Source: Balanoglossus misakiensis (taxonomy: Eukaryota > Hemichordata). From it: 64,000 nucleotides of DNA. Where the stretch lies: assembly GCA_040954595.2 (NCBI GenBank), contig CM082577.2, forward strand, positions 10,168,001 to 10,232,000, read 5' to 3'. This document shows positions 35,501 to 50,600 of this stretch, piece by piece. Below the pieces are notes generated by a model. The model saw only the letters and a list, made by a program, of their open reading frames with translations, was not told the DNA's origin and made no database searches. Each line of letters begins with the position of its first letter. Position 1 is the stretch's first letter. Made by a program: the position numbers and the translations under genes.

Positions 35501-36589
35501 AGATGATCCTGTGTACGAAATTCGTCTAATTTGTCTTGAAATCACATGACATGGGAAAGGGCCTACTTGAGACTACCTAGCTGCTGGACGGACGTGATGG
35601 CTTCAAATAAGACTACCTAAGATAGTGATATAACTCATTCGCGTTGGTAGAGAACAGTATGCTAGGGGGTCGTAATTCATCTGTCACTTGAACACATACA
35701 TACCCAGGTACATACCTTTCACTTGTTCATTGTCTCATAAAACAAAGCAACTTCCCAACGAACCAGTATGTCATACAAAACAAATCCCATTTCTATATTT
35801 TACTTTTGATAAAAATTAGCACTTTTGATGCCTGTTTTAAGTGTAGCATCATAATTAATATGGATGTTAAAGTTTTGACATGGGTACGTACCAGCCAAGG
35901 ATGGATTGCGTGTTGTGTGAGATTTTGAGGGTAAACCTTAGTTATACGCTTCAGTTTTACCACTGGAACAGTATAGGCTAATAGAACAAGGACATTAGCA
36001 TTGCCATTTTGACAATCAGCTATAGGGATTGGCAAAAAAATGAGTGTGCAACCCCTGTAATTGGAGGAACTTTGAAATCAGTGTTGTAAATATGTAAGCT
36101 TTTGTTATCCATGGCATATGTTAAAGCCCCAAAAGCTGACACTTTTTGCATTATTTTCATGATTTTATATTCCAACTTAGATTGTCCATCTAAATAAGCT
36201 TACTTTGTATAGGTATACATGAATATCTTATTGATGCCTGATTGTGGCTGTATGTTGCAATTTGAACAGTCAAGTGATATTTTAAACAAGTGCCAAATCT
36301 GTTTAATCGGCCTCCATACAAAGAGTGCACAACTTTCATGCTATGCATCACAAGAGATGACAAACTTATGTATATAAAAGTGGTATGGCTTAGGGGCTAA
36401 TGGTGAGGATTTAAAAGGATAGGGAGACTATTTGAAGTATTAGTATTTTATTGTGGAAAAAAAATACGTGAAATTTGGCAGCTCATGGGGCTTTAAGACT
36501 ACTCAATACTGGAATTCTCTGAAATATATTCAACATGATGATGTCGAACAAGAATCAAACACAACTTCATTTCAAATATTAAACTATAT

Positions 36590-36595
36590 TTTATT
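36590..36595 (-). terminator. Candidate poly(A) signal of TRPM gene B
   Basis: AATAAA on the minus strand. It lies 2.1 kb past the TRPM B stop, at the point where long AT-rich UTR-like sequence ends. Confidence 0.45.
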
Positions 36596-38688
36596 GTATG
36601 AATATCTATAATTTACACTTTTCATAATTATTTACAGATTAGATATCTTATATTACTATAAGAAGAATGTACACAGCATCCGATGAAAATAGGATTTTTT
36701 TTTACAAATAATAGACTTGTATAGACACAGATATCTAAAATATTTCAGCAAAAAAATATACAGTGATTATAAACAGAGCTATATACACGGTTCAAATATA
36801 AAATCAAAAATCATTACTGTTGAAACAAGTAATTTTACCCTGCAGGATAAGATAGAGTTGTAATGGTCAATGCTAGTTTCAATATATGGGAGACTTTGCA
36901 ATGTGTTTCACATCAAATTTGGACCAAACAACAATGCTAATGTGGGACAAAACTGAGATTCAAAAAATATACTTTTTAAGGCTGATATGATGGAAAACTG
37001 CACCATGGAAAAATTATCTCCCACAAAAATATAGTTATGGCACTTTGTGTGTATCGCCTTTAAACACTTTCAAGTCATTGCAACCTTATTAAAATCAGAT
37101 GTAGAGTTAGGCCCTGTCTTTACTTTTGCTGATGCCAGAGAACAGCCAAGACAGAGAACACAACAGCCAAAACTATCACCAGTGCAGATATTTGTTTCAA
37201 GTTCATCTGTTAGATGTTATCTTAAACCATGTTTATGAATATCAAACAGTGAATGATGAGCAGCCTCAAATTCTTTAAAATGTTACAAAACAAAACCCCA
37301 TCAGAATATATTCAGTGAGTGTAAATATGTTTGGCTTGGATTGTATCATTTGTACAGCCTCTAGACAGTATCAGCAAGTATCAGGAAGAGTGTATCCATT
37401 TCACACTTCCCTTCATACGAGTTGTCTCCCCCCCCCCACCCCAGGAATGAGTGAATTTAAAGTCTTGCTCAGAAGTACAGTGTTGTCAAATTTCAATTCG
37501 CATGAGATGCCCATGCCATATAACCCGACAAACGTTAAGCAGAAGACCATTTTTCCCAAGGAGGAAAAACATTAATCTTAGAATCAATCACAATGAACAA
37601 TGTTCTGTAACATGCTATTGGAATTTCATGAACAAATTACAATAATATTAGGAAAGGTCTCCATAACGATGTAGTCTTTACAAGATTGGACAAGTTCCAT
37701 GCTTTTCTGGTATAGACACATCCATGCAAGTTTCTTGGCACTTTTACACATATTTTTAAATCAACCCTTGTTACAGAATACACTGTAGGGAGACCAGGCT
37801 ATAGCATTAGCAGATCATGTATACTCAAATTATACATAGACCAATTTTAACTATCAAAAGTAAAGTTTGCATAATCGTCAGCCATAGGCAAGGGTGAACA
37901 TAATAAAAAAAGAAAACTGAGTCTCAAATATGCCACATACATTACTAGTTGACATGGTATGCAAGTATCCTCAAGACTAAAGCATAGAGATGAATTTGCA
38001 TATCGTAAACACTTTAATACAAAACAACAGCACATAAAACTGTCAGTCAGAATGATAATGCAGTTTCCGTTTCCTGTCACAGAACCAATGCTGAGAGCAA
38101 AAATTAAAGCAAACCAAATCACACCACAGTAGTGTATGCACAATCATGTACGACAATACAATTCAATACACATATTCTTGGCACTGTTAGTTGGTAGTTG
38201 AAACAACCACCTTTAATATACAAATGCAACACTTTTTACAGATTTGGCATCTGTGATAGTACTGACTAGCAATCTAATCTGCCCATCTCAACCTCCGTGT
38301 TCATATTTAAAAAAAAAGAAGGAATATCCTAAGTTTGTAAATGCATTCATTTTTTGTACATTTGATACAAATGTATAAAAAAATTTCAGCCATTAAAGTT
38401 TCACTACAAAGACCTGAGACCAAAAGAAGTATGGACGGAATTTCCACTTGTCAAAAGACTCTCTAGGAACCATTAACATAATAATTCCTTATATTGTTAT
38501 GCAAATTAGCCTAACTAATTTAATATTCCTGGGAAGGACACTGGTCACATTTCTTAGAGTAGTCTTGAAGGCCTTAATAATGGTACAAAGGTGTTTTTTA
38601 TCGCTTCTACAGCCTCTTCAGAAAAAGTTGAATACAGTGGAAACACAGCATTTATACTCGCATTGAAATAGAAAGTTACCCAATATAA
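36596..38688 (-). other. Probable 3' UTR of TRPM gene B
   Basis: About 2.1 kb of unbroken AT-rich sequence follows the TRPM B stop with no coding potential and no repeat copy, which contrasts with the element-laden introns. The extent is inferred from the AATAAA at 36590. Confidence 0.45.
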
Positions 38689-41600
38689 TTAGTAGCCATG
38701 TGATGTGTCCAGTGAGGATTCATCCGATGGTCTCAATCCCGACGGCGTGCTCGCCAAGCCTTGCAGGAGCTGCTCTCGCAAAGTACTGGCGGAGGGTTGC
38801 AGTTTCGGCCGGTGGTCTGCCCTCTCGTGGACGGACATGGAATCGTCACTCTGGTACGTACTGTAAATGTTCGGCGCCGTGCCTTGCAGCAACTGCTCTC
38901 TGTACGACAGCTGGGACTCCACCGACTGCTCCCTGCTCATCGCTGGGGCTTCCATTTCTGGCGATCCGGCCCCTCGCAGCAGCTGCTCGCGGAAGGTCAC
39001 TTCCTGGGGCAGGTACTGCTGCAGCAGGTCTTGCTGCGAGCCGTCGCCGCCGCTGCTGGAGGCCATGCGCTGAATCATGTACGGCTGTCGGTGATCGCGG
39101 TCGTCGCGATAAGCAGGCTGGGTGTACCGCGGAGGGGCGTGGTGAGCGTGGTGTCTCTGCTCGTGTACCACGGGCGGATCACGGGCTTGCAGTTGCCGGG
39201 CAGCGGTCTGGTTCATCACCGGCACGTAACGCACCTCCGTCGTCTTCTCCACGGTTCTCCCCTGCTTCTGCTCCTCCAGCAGCTGTTCCTGCGTCGACTG
39301 CATGGACCGCAGCAGGCTCATCATGTCCGACATGTGCGTCTCCATCCGCTCCACGCGCTCCTCCAAGTCTTCCCTGATGGTGGTGCCCGCCTCCGACTCC
39401 GGAACCGTCTCCGTCACGGATTCGCATCTGTCGTACTCCTTCAGGCGCATGCTGTCGGTGATGGCTCGCCTCGTCAGAGGCCTGCGTCGCTGTCTGTAAT
39501 TCAGTTCGAAAATAAAACACTTGGGTTATAGCACGGAAAAAAATCATGGCAAAGTTGTCCAGAGTTTGTGTACATACATGTATGTTGGCATCTTGCAAGC
39601 CTACACTTTCAAAGAATATTGAATCACCTGAGCTTATTTTTACAATCAAATGATTCAAATGCCAAGCAGCACTACATGATAACGATACTTATGTGATCTG
39701 GTCTGATAGATACAAACCCAATATCCCAACAAAAGAATTTCCGTGAAACACCATTGCCACCTAAATGAATGGTTAACAAGAGCTTGAAATGTTATGTCAA
39801 ACAATTAGTTACGTCACAAAACAGTTTATAATGGTATTTTTTTACTATGACAAAGTTTGAAAAAAAAAGCAGATATTGTCTGAACTTACGCATCATGTAT
39901 TGAACGTGTTGAATCGCCTCTAACCAGCATACCGATAGCTTGGCTTTCTGTCCAGCGCCCACTGACACAATCTCGGATGTCTTCGATCTCTTCAATAACT
40001 TTGTCTAGCCTGAGTAGAAAAAAAAGCCAGAGTATGTGTGAAAACCAGTGACACTTGTCTGACCAAGAGCACAACACAATCAACCCAACTTCTGGCATCT
40101 TCTATTTTTTTCTTGAAACTGTACAGTTGTTCATAAAATTATACCACTTCAGTAAATACCCATTCGAAAGCACATGTGTATTCATATGTGGAGCAGGGTT
40201 TGCTCACTCTTTTAGAAATGCAAGCCATCACTTCTTGGTTATCAACATTCAAATCAGTCTGTGTGTGTATGTATGTGTGTATGTCCATCTGTCTGTCCGT
40301 CCATCTGTCTGTCTGTCTGTGTCTTGCTTTGGTCTAATCCACAAAATGGCGTTTGACAATTTGTTTATCTGTTTTCTGGTCACGTTCATCATTCTACACA
40401 TTCTTATTTTTCTATACCTTTGACCTGTCTTCTGCATTCTGACTTCTGGGATAAGATTGTCCCTGTGGTGTTTCTTGATGTAGTAATTTTCAACCTGTCT
40501 TCTCTCAAAGCTGTTCAGCTCAGCAATTTCATCCTCATCCAACCTGACTTCTGCTCATAATAAAAACAATGATTGGAAGAAAGAACAATCATCATTACTG
40601 GGACACATACAAGCAACAGATCAGAACATTACTAAAATAGCTTAATTTTCTTAAAATGGGAAACTGAATAAAATTGGATGCAAACACAGAAACATGAACC
40701 ACGGCCTTACATGAATAATTCAAATAACAGTACTTCACAATCAAATCCATTACCTGTCTATAGTAGCCAGTCAAGGGACTTTCCTAAACTGGCCTTTACA
40801 GACAGGTGGCCATTATAAACAGGTCAATTAATGTACGTGTAAATTGCACAGGGACTGTAACAAAGTGACCACTGTATAGAGGTGGCTGCTATACAGAGGT
40901 GGCCACTTTAATACACAGGTTTGATTGTAAAAATCATTGGACATTTGTTCTACGGTTTTGTGCACTCTTCAAAAATGGGTCTAATCAAATGCAAATCAAT
41001 GGAAGTGCATTTAACTGTGGTGTAAAATTTGTTTTAAAGTCAGTGAATGATTTTTCTTTAACAAATTGCACGTTGTCCCTGTATCATCGCCACCAACCAC
41101 GAACAAAATACGATCTACAAGAGCCACTTACTGAAGCTTGTGGAGGGAGGTTCTTGGCCGCTGCATCTGTAGATGATCCACCACAGAATTCTCCAAAGAT
41201 GGTTCAACAAGATCAACGGTGGAATCAGAGTGGGCCGGTCGAAGTACTCGTAAACGAGTTCGTAACGGTAGAATCGCCAGATGGTTTCCGATTTGTCATT
41301 CACCTTCTGAAAGATGTAACTGTTGGAGAAGAGGGAAGGGGGAATAGTATTAATGGTTAATTAAGTGAGACTTTGTTTATCAGTTGTTACCTTTTTTCAA
41401 AATCTCCATTAGCTGTAACTTTTGGCTATGTTTTCAGTATTTGTTTCTACTGCAGTTTCTTGTTCAAATTCATGAAGTATGAAGCACTGCCCAGCATTCA
41501 GATTATCAACATAACATAAATGTGTAGTAGTCACTGCATTCACTGCAAAATTGGAATTGAAGTCCGGACTAGAATTCATTTGTCAACAATAACTGCAATT

Positions 41601-44600
41601 GATACACTGAACAATAAAGCCAACAGTATAATGTCCCTTAAATATTCAGTTAAGTCAGCAATTGTACTGTTTTCCAACTCATCTGATTTCTTGTTTAATA
41701 ATAAGGCACAAACCAAAATTAATTCCAACACACAATAACGCAATTCTAGTTTCACAGTACATCTGTCCATGTGGAATCTTACCTGAACATGGCAATGAGG
41801 AGGTTGAGCAGCAACACATTGGAGATCAACATGTACACAGCCGTTAGAAGCGGTACCACCCATCGGTACGTGTCGTCCATTGGTGGACAGTGACCATCCA
41901 AACGGGGTTCAGAGTAACACGTTTCATTGTCAAGTCGACCTGAAAATCAACACACCAGGATTACATACACAGCCAACACACAGGACTGGAATAGATGATA
42001 TATTTAAACCTGTCTAAACTGAACCCTGTCTAATCTGAAAACCTGTCTATACCGAACACATTTTCCTGTCCCTTGAAATAGAACCACATGTTAAAAGAAC
42101 CTCACGAGTCTATAAACCGGACACCTCTGAAAACCGAACGATTTCTTCAATCCCATTCATGTTCAGTTTAGACAGATTGACTGTATAATGGTATTTCATA
42201 TCAAATGCCATAATTTTAATTTCCTTTTTGGGGGAAATAAATATTACCACAGAAAAAATAAATCATGACTTAAATAAAACAAACTTACCTTCAATTTCTT
42301 CAAGGAAGAGTTCTCCATACATCTGCCAGTATGGTTTGTAGATAACCTTCGGTATCAACATGAAGGACGGGTGATGGTTTGGATAGAGCAGTGCCTCGCA
42401 TGCCACACCGAACGCCATGATGAAGATAATCAGAATTCCAACAAAGTACACCAGATCTTCCAACTGCAAATGAAAGAAAACTTTTTGTGAAACAAATCTC
42501 TCGGTGGAGCCCTCTTTTAAATTAAAATCTGACCTGTAGTGTTATACAGACTGATGCAGAATGATAATCCTAAAATTTTCTCATTATCATAAAATATTCA
42601 TGATTTTGAAGATTTTTGCATACAAAATCTTACCTGTGGTGTTATACAAATTGAAGCAGAATCATAATCCTAGAATTTCCTCATTATCATAAATTATTCA
42701 TGATTTTCAAGGTATTTGCATAAAAACATGTCCGACAACACCAATCAGTGTTAAACTAACTGTATTCTATAGATAAACTAGTTTCTGCAAAAGAGACTTC
42801 ATTTGGCGATGGCAACTCACCATCTGCTTGATCATGATAATCTTGGGCCCAATCTCCTTGTGGAAGAAGCCCATGTGGACCAGTCTGAACATGAACACCA
42901 TGAGAGTCAGCGAGTAGCCGATCCTGGCCACCATGAAGTCGTCACCTTCCAGTGAGAACCTCAGGATCAGGGACACGGAAAACATGCAGATCATGACCAG
43001 ATCAAACCGGTTCCAGATGTCGTCGTACCAGCTGATTATCTTGTATCTCAGTGACTTTGGCTCTCGCACCAGAATCTGCAAATGAGAAGCAATAAAGTTC
43101 AAATTCTGCATTCCAGAAAAATTGTGGACAGACCATCTCACTTTACAGAACGCAATGTATAAAATTTGATTTCAAAAGAAAACAGAAATAATCAGCTCCA
43201 AAATAAATGTCACATAAAGCTACCCATCTAAACCTCTTCACATTTTTGTTCCCTTTTTCGCTTGACATTTACAGTGGGTATATTTTCTCGGACAGGACAA
43301 ACGTGTTTTATGCTTTCAGCTGTCTCTAAAATCCATCTATGCTTCTATGAAACTTTCAGATTTTCACCTATTTCCCCTACATATAGGTTATATACCACAC
43401 AACTGAAAACAACAAAGTTCTACAAAAACTTGGCAGTGACAAGATATTACACGTTTGAGATTTAAAAGAAAAAGCTTTTCTTTTACCTGTCTTCCTTCTT
43501 CGATGGTCAGGCTGAAAACCCAGGCGATGGTGATCCATTCCCAAATGCCGGGAGAATCCGGATGACTGATGGGATACAGGTCAGTCAACATGAAATAACT
43601 GAAGATGACCAGGAATATGATGTATGAAAGCTGCAAGACAACAAATAAATTGGTTTTACATCTCACTTGCCCCAACTCCCGCTCCCAGCTGAAGTACAAA
43701 TGTACCTGGTTTGCATACAGAGACCATCAACTACAGTGTGTAACTTTTGCACAGATGTGAACATTGCATACGATCTGGTGGCTGGATGGAGTGTGTTGTC
43801 AGTGGTGTTAGGATTTCAGTCCAGTTAGTTTTACAAAGCAATAATCATGCAGAGAACACTTCAGCTTTTGCTCTGAAGTTCGAGAATTCTCTCCATAACA
43901 CACCGAAAAGCTGAGAAGATGCTTTGAACTATGATAAAAAAGCGTGCCTGCAAACAGACATACAATGACAGACACCACACTCAAACATACACAGGCTCGT
44001 ACTGGTGTGTATGTGTTTTTATTTCAATAGATATACAGTCAAAAACTTTTATAGTGAATGTGTCTGTAAGTGTAACAGTTACACTCAGTAAAATTTACTG
44101 AGTATGATGAAATGTTAACTTCAAACATAACTTTCGGTGAACATGAGAAATGTCGTCCACTATCTGTTAACATCTTCAAAATCCTGGCTTACCACATTGA
44201 ACATGAACTTGGTGACCGGCGCCGTGTAGTAGTACCAGATGGCTCTGAAAATGCTGAGTCTGTTCTCCACGGTGTGCCAGCCGAGTTTGCGGATCTTTCT
44301 GGAATGCTGGTGCCTGGGAGTCTGGCTGCTGTACACCTGGTCTGACGTGCTCAGCGTGGTCAGTCGTTTCTGCAGCTGCGGACGGACGGGACTGGAGAAG
44401 TTGTTGTTGGCGCCGGAGAGGGACTCCGCCTGCTTTTCCGCGCTCTTCTCCATGTCTTCCAGTTCTTCGTCTTCGGCTGAAAACCGGACCAGGAATATGA
44501 GGAACGGAATCATGGCCAACAGAAGCTATGGGAATGAGAGAGAGAGAGATAGAATGTCAATTGGGAAAAAGTGTGGAATTATCCCGTCCAAATCAAATCT

Positions 44601-47600
44601 GTTGAGAATGGTCTGAATGTTGTGTTGATAAGCTGAATGCTTGGCATTTCTCCTGTTCCAGGAATTTGAACGAGAAACTGCAGTAGATACACAAAACAAA
44701 AATACTGAAAAAATAGCGAAAAGTTACAGCTAATGGAGCTATAAAAAGTGCATACATGTACATGTACATACCCTCCACCATGACGTGTGCAGATGCATTT
44801 TTCCCTTCCAGATTCTGTTCAGCTTTGTCTGACAACAGCTGTGGTCCATGAATTCCATCAGGAAGGCGGAGTCGGCGATGGACAGACACGTCGTGTGACC
44901 CCAGTTGGGAAGTTCACGCACCACCAAGAGTTGAGATTTCTTCTTCTCCTTGTTGTAACACTCTGTCAGGACGTCTTTGCCCAGCATCTGGTAATCCCTG
45001 AAAAAAAATTATGTGAAAAACGGTAAATGTGAATCTATTGCTTCGATTAAAGGGTCAGACACAGTGGCTAATTTAACCCTTTCACCACCATGGTTCAGTC
45101 CAAACCCATTGTTTTCTTAGGTGTAAGGTTGGACCTCTATAGAGGGAACTGGGGATGAAAGGGTTAAGGAGTCACCTTTTCCAAAATAAAAGCTACAATA
45201 GTGGAAGAATTTGATGCTTTAATTTTAATTAACATCAGAAGTGAAATGCACCAGTTTCTTTGAAAGTGAAACTGATATTCCACGAACTCCGTTCTCGCAC
45301 ATTTTTCAGATTTTGGAATTTCAAGCATGCAGTTGAAGGCATTTCAAAATGGGTTTTTCCTGATTTGTTTCTGACAACCATGGTATGAACCTAAACCTGT
45401 CCACTACTACTTTATGATGAATTTTGACAAGTGCTACAATGAAGTGTGAGCTATAATCATGACCTACATGGAATGGTTGATGAGATCTTGATGGAGTTCC
45501 AGTTCTTCTTCAGACTCGGCTATCTTCGACATTTCTCTCAGAAGCTTCGCTGCCACCAAGGACCCGCCTTTAAAATTAAGCGAAAAAGGTCAATAGTCAA
45601 AATATGCATGAGCTGTGTCTTTTTGATGGCACTCAATGATAATATGTTGATGGTGTTACCATCCAAAGCATATTCCTTGAATAAAATAAACAACAGAATG
45701 TTTTTCCATATTTAAAATGCAGGATGAGCTATAAAAAATCATAGTTTGATGGGCGAAGTATAAGTTTGAAACTTGATAATGGTACAATTTACATATGTAC
45801 AGATGTGACATCACATATGTGACATCTAACTATTATGTGGTTATAACGTACTGTGTCTATGAATGAGACCCAACAGCATTATCACCGATGTGGAACTTCA
45901 AAGCCTATAAATTTCTCTTTTAACTCTAGATTGATTCAAACCCCACCCATTTTATAATAACATTCTCCGGTCACAGCTCACACATCTCAACAGCTCACAT
46001 CATAGTACACATACCAATATGAGTTGTGCTGTTCTGCCAGAATAGCCTGGCCATGTTCTTGCGGTTCAACAGGATGGCCCACATGTACAGTTCCTGCTCA
46101 GGGTAGTCGAACCTGAAATTGTCCCTTTGGGCCGACAGACTTTTTTCTGAAACATAACAATGTGAGTTGTATGTTATTATTTTCACTTGCAATAAGTATC
46201 CATGCACAAAAAATATGATTTATATTACATGCTATGATACCATAATATATTTTGCTGAAATGACTAAATATTTAACACATACAGTAAAACCTGTCTAAAC
46301 CGAACACCAAAGCGACTGAAGAAATTTTTCGCTTTGCAGAGGTGTCCAGTTTATAGAGGTTCTTTTAATATGTGGTGCTACGTCAAAGGAAGAGGAAATT
46401 GTGTTTGGTATAGACAGGTTTTCAGATTAGACGGGTTCAGTTTAGACAGATTTCACTGTATTTGTACTATTTCACTGTTGCAGTCATTTCCAAACAACTT
46501 AATGCAGAAAATTGCAAGGTGAATTGAATTTCACCAAATGTGGTGTATAAACTACAGAAATATTTGATCAATTCCTATTTTGCAAGTTTATTTGTTTTTC
46601 TGCAACTTGGCAAATCCATCAACGTTTTGATAAATCTTTTCCACAAACCTTCAGGTGTGCTTCCGTGAATTGAACATTCAAACGGATCGACTACAAAGAT
46701 GTCGTTGGAGTAGCTGAGTGGATACTCGTCTCCCATCAGCGTGGTCAACAGTTTTCCGACGAAGTGCAGCAGATACCGGGCCCAGCCATCATCAAGAACC
46801 AAACTCTGCAGAAGAAGAGACATGGTTTTATCAGACACTAAAATGTATTCAAATGACCATACCAGCGAGATAATCAAAATTTGGAGGAAATCTACAAACC
46901 AGGGTAGGTGAGGAGTGAAATGGGTCACAATAACCATTTCTGTACTATTTCACTTTTACCTACACATCAGTCTTTTGATTCTCAATTTTTTTAAATTTGC
47001 GAGTGAAACAGCTTTTCTTACTTCATGCTAAGGGGTCTCAACTCAACCAGGACATCTCTATGTTGTGTTTATAGTTAATAAACTGTCAACTGAGGCTTAT
47101 GAATTCAACTCAACCTTAAAAATCATTATCCAGCATATTATATGCACAAATTTCACAGCAGATGATTTTCAGAGGCAAGTTGCAAGTTACATTGCTGCAA
47201 GATCATAACACCATGCCAGAATCATTATGGTGTGTGTTATGATGTAACATGGTGCAATAGATATATACTGAGACGAATATACAGCTTACAGGTTAGGTAC
47301 ATCTATACATGTACTAGTCCCAGGTATACACAATAATTGCATTGTATAAAATCACAGTAAACAACTTTTTCATTGAATATAATATATTATATATGACAAT
47401 TCATGTGGCAATTTGACAATATTTATGTGACAATTTTAAGTATAATGTACTGCACATTGGCTATATCTTTCCCACCACCATTTAGAAATGACCAGAATCA
47501 AACTTGTTGACACAACAAGCGAGCAAGCGCAGTGAAAAGTGTGAGAGTGGCATTCTATCTATAACATTTACAGTGAACAGCTACAGGTGAAAGTGTCAAG

Positions 47601-50600
47601 ATGCTTGCTTAATCACGCGCTCAACCACTTTTCCAAATCAATCTTCCATTTTTTTCAACTGTTGTGAGATCATCAACAGATCAAAAGTTGATCAGATGAA
47701 AAAACTTACAGCAAAAACAGCTGAAGGCATTGGTACAGTAAAAACATGAAGGGCAGAGTCTTACAATTGTAAGTGTATTTCCATGTGAGCCCCCCCCCCC
47801 CCCTCCCCCTCCCTTGACAATTTGACCTTTGACCTCCCTAACCCAACACTGAGAAAAGAAATCAAGAGAGACTTGAAAAGTGGACCGCAATTGAAGCCAC
47901 ACACACTGCAGTGATAACAAAGCAACTCTAGTGTTCTCACAACCTACACTGACCTTGCAACATCCACAACACATAGAAATCTTCCCAGCCCGCTGTGTAT
48001 CAGAATGTCAGAGTAAAACATCCAATTACAACAACAATAACAACAACAGTGACAACATTAAAAACAACAATATTAGTCACTACTAACTGCACCAAAGTGT
48101 AGCAAAAACACCCCCAATATACCATCAATACGCACAATCACACTCTTACATATTTGTGGATTTACAAACTATCATCTGAAAAACTTTGAAATATTGTTTG
48201 AAGAATATTCAGATTAGATTTTGTTATGGCTTTTTTTGTGAACAATTAATATCTATAACATCAAAATAACAAGATTTTTTAATTGCATTTGAGATCATAA
48301 TGCATCGGATTAGCAGCCTACTCCAAAAATCAACTTTGGACATAAAATTGAAATGTAAGAAACTGAGACAACAACTGCATTCTGCAAGACATGATGGTAT
48401 TTTTGCCCACTTTGGTGTCTTCTGAACAAAAACACTGGTTAAAACACATAGCCATACAATAACAGTGAATCTTTAGAAGGTTTTAAAACACAGAAACGGA
48501 CTTTACCATTGACTGTTTGATACTTTGTATTTGAGTCTTGATCATCTCCACTGTGCAGTATGTGATGTCTTCATTAAAATCCTTCGGAGCGTACAATGCC
48601 TGCCAAGAGAGAGAGTGAGAGATGCTGTAAAAATAGTCATTGAGAATACATGTAGATGTATGGAAAATCAATATTAATTGACAAGGAGAGATAGAATTCA
48701 AATGTTTTTGGACTAACAGCAAATCCTCACCTGGAAGTAGAGTTGATGCAGTCGTTTAATTGTGAGGAAATTCTTCAGAACAATGCCATGATCCATCAGC
48801 AACTGGACGAAGTCTACTCTGTCCAAAGTGAGCGCTGTCAACATGGCTTCTTCCATGGCTATTTTCTGAAGAAACAGGGGGAAAATGTGCACATCAGTTT
48901 GTGTTCACTGATGGTATTACAACATAACAACTTTGTAAATTTACATGTGCAAATATGTATAGTAAAAAAATGAAATGGCTGTACAATCATCTACATGTAT
49001 ATTCCTTGGATTTTGATACAGACACAAAAAGATGATCCTAAAATGCTCAACTTAGCAAAATATGGAATGAAATGAAATAACATAAATACACTCATACTGT
49101 ACGAGCAGACAGACATTATAAACAGGGCAAGAAAGCATACAATGAAAACTGGATGCGATGAATACAAAATTCAAATGGACCGCAGTATTCATCAAAACAA
49201 TACATGTATCTGTGCAAGAACACAGAAATACTTGCGTTATCCTCCATGTTCATGTTTTTGAACCACAATCAAGTGACTTCTTTGGCATCTTGCATCAATA
49301 CCGGTCACAGTACTTGGCGTACATTCCTAATTCCAGAGCACCTCCATTGGGATTTCCTCCACCAAAACTAAAACCTACCTGCCATTCCATGCGTCTTTCG
49401 GGGGCAAAGATTTCCTGTCTTGCAATATCCGATCGATTCCATGCCAGGGCGAGGTTGAGCTGGGTTTGTGCCGAACCAGACCTCGCTACGCAAAAATGAA
49501 GGATGGGTCCAACGACGGGGATGGACAAAAACACATATGAGCGGACAATAAGCATGCATGTTGGCATGGAAACATACATGTACAACAACGACAAATATGG
49601 TAATACAAATATGAGTAATGATTACAATGTTTAATGAGAATAACAACACTACATGTACATGTATAATAGCTGAAACTTTTCGTTATTTTCTCAGAATGTT
49701 TTTCTCTCTCTCAAATGCACTTTTTTATACAACTAAACACAGCATAATTAATTGCCAGTAAAAAATAATAGGCTAATTATGAAGTCAGCATATATTGTTA
49801 CTGTTGAAAATTGAATTTCAATCTGAACTTGAATTCTCTCGTCAACAATAACATGGACTTCTTTTACTGCTATTGTGCTAAACTCGTGGAAACTAGTAGA
49901 TATATAAAGACAGTCGCTCACCGTGTAACATTGCATGCAGGATGGCACCATCAATGTCTCTGTTATCAGCATCCTGGATGCGGAACACTGTGATCTGAAA
50001 AGAACAGTTGAATAACATCACGGATTCACCTCATTTTCTTGTATAGAGAGCCACTCATGGAGCCATCTGTTATAAGTGTTCATCAATCTCAATGCAATTG
50101 AGTTTCTGGGTGTCAGGGAAAGAAATTCTTTTGTCAAATTTCTGGAATACATCGTTGCGTACATGTACTAGTTAGTGAACTTCGATTGGCTGAAAAGTGG
50201 ATGTTGTTGTTTTGGGTTTCAATCCAATATGGCTGCCAGACTATGCCAGTAGAACTCATTTTTATAAATAAAAGTGAAATACACAATGTATGCTAAAAAT
50301 TTCAATGCACAATAAAACTGGTGTTCTTTTGTAAAAAGCATTTCAAAGTTCTTACAATACATGCAGAGGAGTTGGGACCACTTTCAAATAGAAACACGAG
50401 ACGATACTTACCAAGTTTCTCTTTTTGATACAAGCTTGGACCCAATCGATGAACTGTTCTACTTTGGGATCTTTTTGGTCCAGGTTGAATGTCTTGATCA
50501 CTCTCTGCCTAATATCCTCCCTGTCCACATTTCTACTGATGTTGCTGTCACTGAAAATCGTGTGGGGGGAAAAAGATGAATATTTTAGTGATGGATAATG

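Larger units (their letters stand above)
33860..36589. other. Intergenic region between TRPM B 3' end and TRPM A 5' end
   Basis: No ORF here resembles a known protein. It should contain the TRPM A promoter. A polypyrimidine-CAG acceptor at 33860-33861 suggests that the first coding exon begins at 33859 with 69 nt of 5' UTR. It contains one TTAA element (34332-34525) and a candidate non-coding exon ending at 35083. Confidence 0.5.

Noticed and set aside
38700-39531. Antisense open frames of 225 and 256 codons over the TRPM B tail exon
   Set aside because: These are shadows of a GC-rich, Gln/Leu-rich coding exon whose sense frame joins in phase to TRPM B.
40419-40425. Donor at 40424 (GTCAAA) for TRPM B exon 40418-40550
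   Set aside because: It gives an exon ending in the wrong phase for the exon starting at 40009. GTATAG after 40418 gives a 133-nt exon identical in length and phase to TRPM A.
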